Positions 7,014 through 14,514 of a stretch of 64,000 bases of DNA are shown one piece after another. This DNA comes from Acidobacteriota bacterium (GTDB lineage Bacteria > Acidobacteriota > Vicinamibacteria > Vicinamibacterales > UBA823). Location of the stretch: the NCBI GenBank assembly GCA_002730525.1, contig PCAK01000008.1:1-64000 (forward strand), read 5' to 3'. The notes under the pieces were generated by a model. The model had not been told where the DNA came from, did no database searches, and worked only from the letters and a program-made list of their open reading frames with translations. Numbering within the stretch: position 1 is the stretch's first letter; the number at the start of each line of letters is the position of its first letter. Made by a program: the position numbers and the translations under genes.

Positions 7014-7050
7014 TAAAAGTCACGTGCTCTACCACTGAGCTAGCGGCCCC
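7014..7050. repeat. 37-bp direct repeat, copy 2 (orphan 5' part of tRNA-Lys)
   Basis: Identical to 301-337. In tRNA terms it holds the acceptor 5' strand, the D arm and the anticodon arm to the anticodon on the minus strand, then breaks off at 7013 with no variable loop, T arm or 3' acceptor. It cannot make a tRNA and marks the far edge of island 1. Confidence 0.85.
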
Positions 7051-7119
7051 GGAAGGGTACGCTCGACGTCGTCGAGCGATGTCTATTGTGCCCGAAGTTC
7101 CGGCGGGTCGGGGACCGAA

Positions 7120-8724
7120 TCAGTCGGATCCCTCGAACCCCGGCCGGGTGCCGGCGGCATCGACCATGCGCTGCAGTGCGGTGCGAAGTTCGTTGACGAC
7201 TTCGGGCCGGCGGTCCGCGACGTTGTCGCGTTCCTGCGCGTCCTGCTCGAGGTCGAAGAGTTGGTCGACGTCGAGCAGGCCCGACTCGATCCCTTTGTCG
7301 TCGGCGATCCAGGTCTGGGCATCGGCAGCGTCCGCGCGAATGTACTTCCAGCGGCCGCGTCGAAGCGCGAGCGTGAACGATTCCTCGATCAGTTCCTGCC
7401 GTCCCTGGTCTGACTGCCCGAGCCACGCGTCGAGGAGATCGGCGCTGTCCGGTGCGTCGCCGGGACCGAGTGGGACGTCCGCCAGCCGCGCGAGTGAGGC
7501 GAGGAGGTCGACCTGGCTGACCAGCGCGTCGGATGTCCGAGCCGTGATCGTCCCGGGCCATGACGCGATCGTAGGCACGCGCGTGCCGGCTTCGTAGGCG
7601 CTGTACTTGCCGCCACGGAACGGGCCGCTCGGCTGGTGGGTGCCCAGCGCCTCGACCGCGTCGTCGCCGTAGCCGTCATCGAGCACGGGACCGTTGTCGC
7701 TCGTGAAGAGCACGAGGGTCCGCTCGTCGAGGCCGCGGGTTCGCAGCGCATTGATCAGTTCACCGGTGACCCAGTCCATCTGCGCGATGGCGTCGCCACG
7801 CGAGCCCATCCCGGTTCGGCCGACGAAGCGGTCGTGGGGCACCCGGGGGACGTGAATGTCATGGAACGAGAAGAAGAGGAAGAACGGATCCGCCTGGTGG
7901 TCGTCGAGGAAGCGGACGGCGCGATCGAGCAGGACGTCAGCCATTTCCTGGTCGCGCCATCGGGCGCCTTCGCCGCCCGCCATGTAGCCGATGCGGCTGA
8001 TGCCGTCGACGATCGTGTCGCTATGCTGGTCGTCGGCCGGTTGGCGCAGCAGTTCGGGATGCGACCGACCGGTCGGGGCGTCGTCGATCGGGTCGCCGTA
8101 GCTGATCGTGATCGGGTCGGCGGGGTCGAGGTCGACCACCCGGTTGCCTTCGAGGTAGACGGTCGGAACCCGGTCGCCGGTGGCCGGGATGAGGAAGACA
8201 TCGTCGAACCCCAGTTCGAGCGGTCCGGGCGCGATTGCACCGTTCCAGTCGACGTCACCGTCACCCAGCCCTAGATGCCACTTCCCGACGATGCCGGTGG
8301 CGTAGCCGGCGTCGCCCAGAAGATCGGCGAGGGTTCGGCTCGTCGGTGGGATCAGGAGCGGGGCGTCGCCAGGCAGGATGTCGGCGTTCCGGCGGAAAGC
8401 GTAGCTGCCGGTCAGCAGGGCATACCGCGACGGTGTGCAGGTCGCCGCCGAGCTATGCGCGTCGGTGAATCGCAGGCCCGCGGCCGCAAGGCGATCGATG
8501 TTCGGGGTCAGGTCGGCGACGGCGCCGTAAGCGCCGACATCGCCGTAGCCGAGGTCGTCGACGTAGATGAGGACGATGTTCGGAGGCGCCGTGGGAGGCG
8601 CGTCCGGTGGGTCCGGCGCACGACCACAGGCTATCGGTGCGATGAGGGCGAGTGCTGTGAGGGCGGCGCCCCTGCGGAAACGGTTACGCGTCGAGGTCGC
8701 GGTTGTCGTCGGCATCGACCCCAC
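7120..8724 (-). CDS. Sulfatase (arylsulfatase family), lipoprotein-type export signal, 534 aa
   Basis: This is a sulfatase of the alkaline-phosphatase superfamily. The N-terminal metal site is NIVLIYVDDLGYGD, and the signature CTPSRYALLTG carries the Cys that must be oxidised to formylglycine. GIVGKWHLG follows and a second metal motif is FTSDNGPVL. A signal sequence with a possible lipobox (LIAPIACG) points to export and membrane anchoring. It likely removes sulfate esters from polysaccharides or glycolipids; the exact substrate cannot be told. The GTG start at 8724 shares a base with the upstream arginase stop (TAGTG), so the two are probably translated together; ATG 8715 is an alternative. 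No formylglycine-generating enzyme gene is nearby. Confidence 0.93.
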   Translation of the reverse strand: MGSMPTTTATSTRNRFRRGAALTALALIAPIACGRAPDPPDAPPTAPPNIVLIYVDDLGYGDVGAYGAVADLTPNIDRLAAAGLRFTDAHSSAATCTPSRYALLTGSYAFRRNADILPGDAPLLIPPTSRTLADLLGDAGYATGIVGKWHLGLGDGDVDWNGAIAPGPLELGFDDVFLIPATGDRVPTVYLEGNRVVDLDPADPITISYGDPIDDAPTGRSHPELLRQPADDQHSDTIVDGISRIGYMAGGEGARWRDQEMADVLLDRAVRFLDDHQADPFFLFFSFHDIHVPRVPHDRFVGRTGMGSRGDAIAQMDWVTGELINALRTRGLDERTLVLFTSDNGPVLDDGYGDDAVEALGTHQPSGPFRGGKYSAYEAGTRVPTIASWPGTITARTSDALVSQVDLLASLARLADVPLGPGDAPDSADLLDAWLGQSDQGRQELIEESFTLALRRGRWKYIRADAADAQTWIADDKGIESGLLDVDQLFDLEQDAQERDNVADRRPEVVNELRTALQRMVDAAGTRPGFEGSD

Positions 8725-9632
8725 TAGAGTATCCTCTTACCGAGCGCCGAGAGGGCAAGTTCGGCGGCGAGCTGCGCGGTGGTGTTCTGCACGTCGAGGA
8801 TCGGGTTGACCTCGACGAGATCCAGTGCGCGCAGCCTGCCGGAGTCGGCGACCATCTCCATCAGCATGTGGGCCTCCCGATAGTTGAGGCCACCCTTCAC
8901 CGGCGTCCCGACACCGGGTGCCGCGGATGGGTCGCAGGCGTCGAGGTCGAACGAGACGTGGATGCCGGCGTTGCCGGCGCCGGCGATCGCCAGGGCCTGT
9001 TCCGCAACGGCCGCGATGCCGCTCCGATCGATCTCCTTCATCGTGAAGACGTGGGCGCCCGAGTCCTTGACCAGGTCACGCTCGCGGTCGTCGAGGTTCC
9101 GCACGCCGACGAGGACGGTCCGGTCGGCCTTGACCTTCCGCGTCACGCCGCCGATCTCTGCCAGTTCCCGAGGTTCGGTGCCAAGCAGTGCGGCTAATGG
9201 CATTCCGTGCACGTTGCCCGACGTGGTCGTCGCCGGTGTGTTCATGTCGCCGTGGGCGTCGACCCAGATCACGCCGAGGCCCTGACGGCGGCGGCGGGCG
9301 AACAGGGCCGAGGCGGCGACCGAGCCGGCAGCGACACTATGATCGCCGCCCAGCACTAGAGGCAGCGCACCGTCCGTCAGCGTATCGAGGGCCGCCTGAT
9401 GTACCTTCTGGCAGGCGCGGGCAATCTCCCGGACGTACTTCTTCCGCTGGTCGCCGGGTCGCTTGGTCTCCGGGATCGGCGTGGCGAAGTCGCCCATGTC
9501 GACGAGAGGGTAGCCGAGTGCGCGGAGGCGCTCGTTGAGACCGGCGATGCGGATCGCCGACGGGCCCATGTCGACCCCACGCCGCCCCGAGCCCAAGTCG
9601 AGGGGCATCCCGATGATGTGGATGGAACGCAT
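8724..9632 (-). CDS. rocF: Arginase
   Basis: A manganese ureohydrolase that cleaves arginine to ornithine and urea. The metal-binding signatures are all present: GGDHSVAAGSV, then WVDAHGDMNTP and SFDLDACDPSAAPG. The start MRSIHIIGMPLDLGSGRRG and the 302-residue length match bacterial arginases rather than agmatinases. It heads a two-gene minus-strand unit with the sulfatase (TAGTG overlap), an odd metabolic pairing. Confidence 0.94.
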   Translation of the reverse strand: MRSIHIIGMPLDLGSGRRGVDMGPSAIRIAGLNERLRALGYPLVDMGDFATPIPETKRPGDQRKKYVREIARACQKVHQAALDTLTDGALPLVLGGDHSVAAGSVAASALFARRRRQGLGVIWVDAHGDMNTPATTTSGNVHGMPLAALLGTEPRELAEIGGVTRKVKADRTVLVGVRNLDDRERDLVKDSGAHVFTMKEIDRSGIAAVAEQALAIAGAGNAGIHVSFDLDACDPSAAPGVGTPVKGGLNYREAHMLMEMVADSGRLRALDLVEVNPILDVQNTTAQLAAELALSALGKRIL

Positions 9633-9690
9633 CGCTGATCCGATAAGACGGTGGGGCCGGTGGAACGTGTCGTCATGATACCCCGTTGGG

Positions 9691-9720
9691 TTGACGAATT
9701 AAATAAACGTATGCTACTGT
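9691..9720 (+). promoter_or_regulatory. Sigma-70 type promoter for the histone-like gene
   Basis: TTGACG (9691-9696), an 18-bp AT-rich spacer, then TACTGT (9715-9720) preceded by TGC, an extended -10. It lies 64 bp upstream of the GTG start at 9784, in an unusually AT-rich patch between divergent genes. Confidence 0.6.
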
Positions 9721-9783
9721 GTAGTTTACAGAGATGGATCGAAGCTTGAGTAGGATTCGGCGCAATCCCCTGGAGCAACAAAA

Positions 9784-10170
9784 GTGAGGAAGCGGTTTGA
9801 CGTCGGCTCGCGGCTTTCCGAGCCTACCTACGGGTTGGGGTCGGTGATTGCCGTCGAGGACGCATACACCCGGATCGATTTCGACGAGCACGGCATCAAG
9901 AAGTTCCTGACCAGCCTCGCGCGTCTCGAACACTCGAGCGAACCGGCGCCGGCCGGCGCGCGGAAGCGGAAGCGGAAGACCGCTGCGCGGAAGAAGACCA
10001 CGAAGGCGAAGACCACGAAGGCGAAGACCACGAAGGCGAAGACCACGAAGGCGACCGACGCGGCGATGGTCAAGGCGAAGACGGCCGTGAAGGCGAAGCA
10101 GGCGGCGAAGGCGAAGGTAAAGACGGCCAAGACGAAGAAGGCCAAGGAAACCGTCGCCAAGTCGGCCTGA
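9784..10170 (+). CDS. Small beta-barrel-like domain with histone H1-like Lys/Ala tail, 128 aa
   Basis: Residues 1-50 (RFDVGSRLSEPTYGLGSVIA, then TRIDFDEHGIKKFL) resemble DUF3553 or CarD-like small domains that bind RNA polymerase or nucleic acid. From residue 60 on, the protein is nearly pure Lys, Ala, Thr and Arg, including four tandem KTTKA units from near-identical 15-bp DNA repeats at about 10005-10055. Such tails are typical of bacterial H1-like nucleoid proteins and bind DNA non-specifically. The GTG start has GGAG about ten bases upstream. The repeat number is likely to vary between strains. A nucleoid or transcription role is inferred. Confidence 0.75.
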   Translation: MRKRFDVGSRLSEPTYGLGSVIAVEDAYTRIDFDEHGIKKFLTSLARLEHSSEPAPAGARKRKRKTAARKKTTKAKTTKAKTTKAKTTKATDAAMVKAKTAVKAKQAAKAKVKTAKTKKAKETVAKSA

Positions 10171-10178
10171 CCCAACCC

Positions 10179-10538
10179 TTACCCCACTGATTTACCCGCG
10201 GCGGCTGCGCCCACGGTCCGTTCGGCGGCCCGTCGAGCCGTGGCGCGCCCCTCCCGTACGCAATCGGGAATTCCGATGCTACGGAAACTGCTTCCCGTCA
10301 AGAAGAGCCCCGGAACCTCCTCGATCCGCCGGTCGATCGCGTCGAGCCGGTTGAGGTGGCCGACCTCGAGCTGCGGGCTGCGGCGCTTCCACCGATAGAC
10401 GCGGGTGAGGCTAGGCTCGGCGCGGATGCTCAGGATGCGGGCCAGGTCCTTGTGTGCGAGCTGCGCCAGCGCGGCGTCGTCGGGAGTCCGACCGAGGGCC
10501 TCGGGGTCCCGCGGTGTGGTTCGAGGCCCCGATTCATG
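10179..10538 (-). pseudogene. C-terminal fragment of protoporphyrinogen oxidase (HemG/HemY type)
   Basis: Read on the minus strand, the frame shows RDPEALGRTPDDAAL, LAHKDLARIL, LTRVYRWKRRSPQLEVGHL, then the FAD-binding C-terminus EEVPGLFLTGSSFRSIGIPD and REGRATARRAAERTV. That is the last 110 or so residues of an oxygen-dependent protoporphyrinogen oxidase. The N-terminal three quarters, including the dinucleotide fold, are missing. The frame is closed by a TAG just upstream at 10539-10541, where the next gene's leader begins. It is a deletion remnant; a functional copy would have to lie elsewhere if this pathway is used. Confidence 0.8.
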
Positions 10539-10588
10539 CTAGCCTTTGAGGGTTTGGGCGGTCGTGCCGAGCGTCCGCCGGAGGCTGA

Positions 10589-11299
10589 GTGAGTCCGATT
10601 CTGGTTCGACCAGTCCGGGAGCAGTTCGAGCACGACCGCGTGATCCGCCTGCTGGCGGCGCGCTGGCGGCGCCGGTGCGAGGTGGGCGTCAACCTTGCGG
10701 GTGAGCCCGCGGCGCCGCTCCGGTTCGGACCACGGCTGCTGTTCCCCGATCTCGTCCTGACGACCAACGACCGCGCGCGGCGGCTGCACGCCGTCATCGA
10801 GGTGGAGACCAACGGGTCGATCAACCACCTTGAGGCGATGGATCAGTGGGTGACGTTCGCGCGGGTGCGGGCGCCGTTTCACCTCTACGTTCCGCCGGGT
10901 GGCGTCGAGGCGACGCGTCGGCTGTGCGACGAGAAGAGCATCACGGTCGACGAAATCTGGACCTATCACACGGTCGGGTCGCAGGTGCGCTTCGCGATGG
11001 CACATCGCGCGCCGGCCCGGAAGGGCAAGGCGCGGACGGCATCTAGGGCGAAGTCGGCCGCGAGTGCCAAGAGAAAGACGGCAAAGACGAGCGCGAAGAG
11101 CGGCCGGGCGGCCGCAAGTCGGAAGAAGACAGCGAAGCCGAAGGCAAAGAAGGTGGCCGCGGCTCGCAAGACGAAGTCGAAGACGACGCGCGCGGCGGGG
11201 AGCCGCAAGACCGCCGGGCGCGCCAAAACACGTGCGACGACGACCTCGCGGCGGTCGACGGCCCGAAAGGCGCCGGCCAAGCGGTCGTCACGTCGCTGA
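10589..11299 (+). CDS. PD-(D/E)XK-like domain fused to a histone H1-like tail, 236 aa
   Basis: Residues 1-140 form a globular domain with a restriction-endonuclease-like core: LLFPDLVLT, then LHAVIEVETNGSINHLEAMD. The Asp and the Glu of IEVE lie where catalytic acids would be, but no Lys follows, so it may be inactive. It continues with a helix and strand (RVRAPFHLYVPPGG) as in DNA-handling nucleases. From residue 140 the chain is a Lys/Ala/Arg/Ser tail of about 95 residues, like H1-type nucleoid proteins. The GTG start follows GGAGG. Nuclease-like domain plus chromatin-like tail is an unusual architecture. A role in nucleoid binding or DNA repair is inferred. Confidence 0.75.
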   Translation: MSPILVRPVREQFEHDRVIRLLAARWRRRCEVGVNLAGEPAAPLRFGPRLLFPDLVLTTNDRARRLHAVIEVETNGSINHLEAMDQWVTFARVRAPFHLYVPPGGVEATRRLCDEKSITVDEIWTYHTVGSQVRFAMAHRAPARKGKARTASRAKSAASAKRKTAKTSAKSGRAAASRKKTAKPKAKKVAAARKTKSKTTRAAGSRKTAGRAKTRATTTSRRSTARKAPAKRSSRR

Positions 11300-11341
11300 G
11301 CGCGTCCGCGTGATCGCGCCCGCGAGGGTGCGCCCGGATGC

Positions 11342-12049
11342 ATGGGTTCCGCAGCAATGCCGTTCCTTCGGTTTGCCCGCGATCGTCGCGGGTACGTCAG
11401 TACATTCCTGATGCACACAGTCGGCAGCGGCCGAGGGAGTCGCTCGCAGCTGCTGTACTGGTTCCGGTCTCCGCCGAGCGTGCAGGTCGGACGGCCGGCT
11501 CTCGACGAGGCGACGATCGCGTCGATCGAAGCGGCCTACCCCGAGGTCGTCTTCGATTGGCCCGACCTGCTCAGTCAGCGACCGCCGGCGGCCGATGCCG
11601 AGCGGTGGACGAACCGTCGGCGGCGGCAGGTCGTGCCGGCCTCGAAGGAGGCCGCAGGTCGCCGGGCCGCGCGTGCGGCCTCCGAGGCGGCGGTGAGGGA
11701 AGAAGCCAAGGTGGCGGAGCCGCCGGCGGCAGAGCCCGCACCGAACGTGGAGGCGCAGCCGGAGGCGGATCCCACGTCCGGGTCCGGAAGCGCGACGGCG
11801 GACACGCCGAGCGCAGACGGGCCATCAGCACCAGGTCCCTTGAAGCGCCGTCGCCGATCCCGTCGTGGGGGGGCGCGGCGATCGCGTAGGCGCAGGGTGG
11901 GGAGCGGACAGGCCGAGGGCGACGTTGCCGCGCCGCCGGTCGACGGCGGCGGGACCGCCGAGACCGGTCAGCCTCGGGCGGAGCGGGTATCCGATGCCGA
12001 TCCGGCGCCGAGTGGAAAGGCCGGACCGCAGACCGAGTCGGAAGACTAG
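11342..12049 (+). CDS. Hypothetical protein with conserved N-terminal domain and basic, low-complexity tail, 235 aa
   Basis: Residues 1-90 are well structured (FARDRRGYVSTFLMHT, then LYWFRSPPSVQVGRPALDE and YPEVVFDWPDLL) and resemble conserved unannotated proteins of soil bacteria. The rest is Ala/Glu/Pro-rich with an Arg block (RRRRSRRGGARRSRRRR), which suggests nucleic-acid contact. It follows two genes that also end in basic tails. ATG 11357 (MPFLRFARD) is an equally good start. No catalytic motif is seen. Confidence 0.7.
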   Translation: MGSAAMPFLRFARDRRGYVSTFLMHTVGSGRGSRSQLLYWFRSPPSVQVGRPALDEATIASIEAAYPEVVFDWPDLLSQRPPAADAERWTNRRRRQVVPASKEAAGRRAARAASEAAVREEAKVAEPPAAEPAPNVEAQPEADPTSGSGSATADTPSADGPSAPGPLKRRRRSRRGGARRSRRRRVGSGQAEGDVAAPPVDGGGTAETGQPRAERVSDADPAPSGKAGPQTESED

Positions 12050-12100
12050 ACGTCCAAACCAGATGAAGTCCCTGGGCGATCGGCCGTCCGGCAGACGCCT

Positions 12101-12109
12101 TGCTATAAT
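12101..12109 (+). promoter_or_regulatory. Extended -10 promoter, possibly giving a leaderless mRNA
   Basis: TGCTATAAT is a perfect extended -10 element. Its last base is only 6 bp before the ATG of the VWA gene at 12116, so transcription would start at or next to the A of the start codon. No -35 match is seen, as expected for extended -10 promoters. No ribosome site precedes the ATG, which fits leaderless translation. Confidence 0.55.
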
Positions 12110-12115
12110 GAGGCC

Positions 12116-13447
12116 ATGAAATCAGGCAGATTTCGGCGGCGCGACGGGCGTCTTGGTCCCTTCGTTGCGACCGTGGCGGCGCTGGTCGCCCTGGCGGCGC
12201 CGGCACTCGCGCAGGGCCCACCGACGCTGTTTCCGGACGAGGAGCAGCCGACGTTTCGCGCCGACGTCACCCTCATCACCAACGACGTCATCGTTCGGGA
12301 TGGCGAGGGGCAGTTCATCTCCGACCTCACGAAGGACGACTTCATCATCAGCGAGGACGGAGTGCGGCAGGTGATCGCCTCGCTGGTCTTGATTCAGGGC
12401 GGTCGAGCGTTCAACCTGCAACTGCCGGCACCCGAACCTGTCGCTGAAGGGATCATTCTGCCCACGGCGCGGCCGCGCAGCGATATGGCCGGGCGCGTCT
12501 TCATGCTCTACGTCGACGATCTGCACATGGAGGCCGACGAGACGCCGCGAATTCGCGATCTGTTTAAGCGGATCTCGAGGAACCTCGTGCACGAGGGCGA
12601 CCTGTTCGCCATCGTGTCGAGCGGCACGTCATCGATCGCCATCGATTTCACGTACGACCGCGACCTGCTCGATTCGGCGATCAGCCGGATCATGGGCAAC
12701 GGGATGACACCGGCCGACATCATCCGTGGGCCGCAGGGGAGCCGGGGACCGAGCGAGCTGTTCTATCGCGCGAATGTCGCCGTCTCGACCGCGCTGGATC
12801 TCGTCAGGGCGCTGTCGGGCGTGCAGCACCGCCGGAAAGCGGTGGTCTACGTCAGCGCCGGGTACGATCTCAACCCGTTCGAGCAATCGCGGTTCGACGA
12901 GGCCAACACGTTCGGCGGGGGGCGCTTCCGCCTCGATCAGTACGAGGATATGGAACGTCGGGTCCGGACGAACCCGTTCATGGAGCAGTCGAACTACGCA
13001 TTCGCGGACCTCGATCTGTCGAACCACCTGCACCGGCTGACGCGCGCAGCGAACCGGGCCAACGCGACGCTCTACACGATCGACCCGAGGGGATTGATCG
13101 CCGGCGCCGACATGGGCGACCTGGAAGGCCAGCTCGACCCGGGGCAGTGGTGGGAGTACGTCAACAAGACGCAGAACAGTCTGCGGACGCTCGCGGAAGC
13201 CACCGGCGGGTTCGCGACAGTGAATTCGAACAACTTTGACGGGGCGCTGCGCCGGATCGACGCCGAGACCAGCGACTATTACGTCGTCGGGTACTACTCC
13301 AACAACAGCGACCCGACACGGTGGCGGCGGCAACTGGAGATCGACGTGTCCCGCGACGGTCTCGACGTCTGGTCACGGAGCGCCTACGAGTTGGCCGAGC
13401 CGGAAGAACCAGGATCGCCGTCGAATCCGCCTCCGCCGTCGCGCTAG
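12116..13447 (+). CDS. Secreted VWFA-related protein (TIGR03436-like), 443 aa
   Basis: A signal peptide (FVATVAALVALAAPALAQ) is followed by the characteristic start of this acidobacterial family: VTLITNDVIVRDGEGQFI, then LTKDDFIISEDG. The VWA-like region holds RVFMLYVDDLHMEADETPR as its metal-site strand, followed by FAIVSSGTSSI and KAVVYVSAGYD. The C-terminus includes TGGFATVNSNNFDGALRRI and DYYVVGYYSNN. Members are exported and probably mediate protein-protein contacts at the envelope; substrate unknown. It converges on the DNA methyltransferase gene, with both stop codons read from one shared CTAG. Confidence 0.88.
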   Translation: MKSGRFRRRDGRLGPFVATVAALVALAAPALAQGPPTLFPDEEQPTFRADVTLITNDVIVRDGEGQFISDLTKDDFIISEDGVRQVIASLVLIQGGRAFNLQLPAPEPVAEGIILPTARPRSDMAGRVFMLYVDDLHMEADETPRIRDLFKRISRNLVHEGDLFAIVSSGTSSIAIDFTYDRDLLDSAISRIMGNGMTPADIIRGPQGSRGPSELFYRANVAVSTALDLVRALSGVQHRRKAVVYVSAGYDLNPFEQSRFDEANTFGGGRFRLDQYEDMERRVRTNPFMEQSNYAFADLDLSNHLHRLTRAANRANATLYTIDPRGLIAGADMGDLEGQLDPGQWWEYVNKTQNSLRTLAEATGGFATVNSNNFDGALRRIDAETSDYYVVGYYSNNSDPTRWRRQLEIDVSRDGLDVWSRSAYELAEPEEPGSPSNPPPPSR

Positions 13448-14367
13448 CCCTCGCCCCGACCGCCCCGCGATGCGGCCGACCTGGCGGCCCGCCGCCGTTC
13501 CCGCAGCGCCTCGCGCGTTCGGGCGACGGCCTCATCGAGATAGTTCCGATCCAAGTCGACGCCCGTACAGCCGATGCCGAGCTGGGCGCAGGCGACCGGC
13601 GTGGAACCCAATCCGACGAACGGATCCACGACGTGGCGGACGCGGTCGAGGCCGTGCAGCCTGATACACCACTCGGGCAGCTTCGGGGGAAAGGTCGCGG
13701 GATGCGGCCGCTCGCGGTCGCGGCTCTGAATCGTCTGGTAGGGGATGAACCAGGTGTTGCCGCGGCAACGGAGCCCGCCGCCGCCGGCCTGCCACCGTGC
13801 GATGTTCGAGGGATCCTGATACGGGACGCCGATGGCGCGGCGGTCGAGCGGCGTGCGAGCCTCGGGCGTGAAGTGGAAGATGAACTCCTGGCAGTCGTTC
13901 AGGAAGCGTTCGCTGTTGATTGGCTTGTAGTGTCCGACGGCGAGATCGCGCGCGAGTCCGGCGCGGGCGCCGGCGGCCTCACGGTCGATGGCGATCGACT
14001 TGACCCAGTGGATGACATTCTGCAACTCGAGGTGGCGCCGGGCGGTCTGCGCGACGTCGAGCGCGGTCCACGGTCGTTTCGGCGTCGCGCCGACGTTGAG
14101 GAAGAGCGACCCCTGCGGCGCGAGGACGCGAGCGGCGGCGGCGATCCATTCGTCGGTCCAATCCAGATAACGCGCCTGGGGCAGCGTGTCGCGATACGAG
14201 CGGTAGCGGACGCCGAGGTTGTAGGGCGGGGAGGTGACGATGACATCGATCGAGCCGGCGGGTAGACGCGCGAGGAGATCGAGCGCGTCACCATAGTGGA
14301 ACCGCAACGCGCCGCCGGTGGATCGCAAGCTCGCATACGGCTTCGGCACGCCGCGACGTCCGCCCAT
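13444..14367 (-). CDS. Orphan DNA methyltransferase (N6-adenine/N4-cytosine, beta-type motif order), 307 aa
   Basis: The catalytic motif IV (VTSPPYNLGVRY) comes first and the SAM-binding motif I (VVDPFVGLGSTPVACAQLG) near the C-terminus, the beta-class order. TSPPY favours N4-cytosine, though adenine enzymes also use SPPY. The middle region (RRHLELQNVIHWVKSIAID) and NTWFIPY are typical of this class. No restriction gene is beside it, so it is probably a solitary regulatory or protective enzyme. Its stop codon overlaps that of the VWA gene in one CTAG. Confidence 0.9.
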   Translation of the reverse strand: MGGRRGVPKPYASLRSTGGALRFHYGDALDLLARLPAGSIDVIVTSPPYNLGVRYRSYRDTLPQARYLDWTDEWIAAAARVLAPQGSLFLNVGATPKRPWTALDVAQTARRHLELQNVIHWVKSIAIDREAAGARAGLARDLAVGHYKPINSERFLNDCQEFIFHFTPEARTPLDRRAIGVPYQDPSNIARWQAGGGGLRCRGNTWFIPYQTIQSRDRERPHPATFPPKLPEWCIRLHGLDRVRHVVDPFVGLGSTPVACAQLGIGCTGVDLDRNYLDEAVARTREALRERRRAARSAASRGGRGEG

Positions 14368-14434
14368 GTGCGCAACCAGCGTCCCAGCAGAACCCAGTGG
14401 GTGTCAAGTCTTGCGCGGTCCGTACAGATAGTCG

Positions 14435-14443
14435 TGTTACAAT
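14435..14443 (+). promoter_or_regulatory. Extended -10 promoter for the S11 peptidase gene
   Basis: TGTTACAAT matches TGNTANNAT. It lies 71 bp upstream of the peptidase start at 14515, with a TTGCGC at 14411-14416 too far away (21 bp) to be an ideal -35. Confidence 0.45.
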
Positions 14444-14514
14444 GCGCGCTGTTCTGATTCGCACATCAGCCACGATCGAGGTGCCTGCGCCGCGCGTGTA
14501 GACTGTCGACCGTC

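Larger units (their letters stand above)
301..7050. mobile_element. Accessory island 1, bounded by the tRNA-Lys duplication (integrase not found)
   Basis: The segment between the two 37-bp tRNA-Lys repeats has visibly lower GC than its surroundings. It carries unrelated cargo: a broken PH-domain gene, a PD-(D/E)XK-like protein, a secreted protein, a zinc-ribbon membrane protein, a kinase stub, an HNH nuclease with a methyltransferase, and a secreted nuclease. No integrase, relaxase or replication gene is visible, so it is either a decayed element or one moved in trans. The repeats and gene content are seen directly; the mobile origin is inferred. Confidence 0.6.

Noticed and set aside
7636-8274. 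Plus-strand open frame of 212 codons within the sulfatase gene
   Set aside because: Shadow of the sulfatase; its own sequence shows no domain or ribosome site.
12629-13333. Long minus-strand open frame (234 codons) inside the VWA gene
   Set aside because: It is antisense to a clear gene; long antisense frames are expected at this GC content, and the composition is not protein-like.
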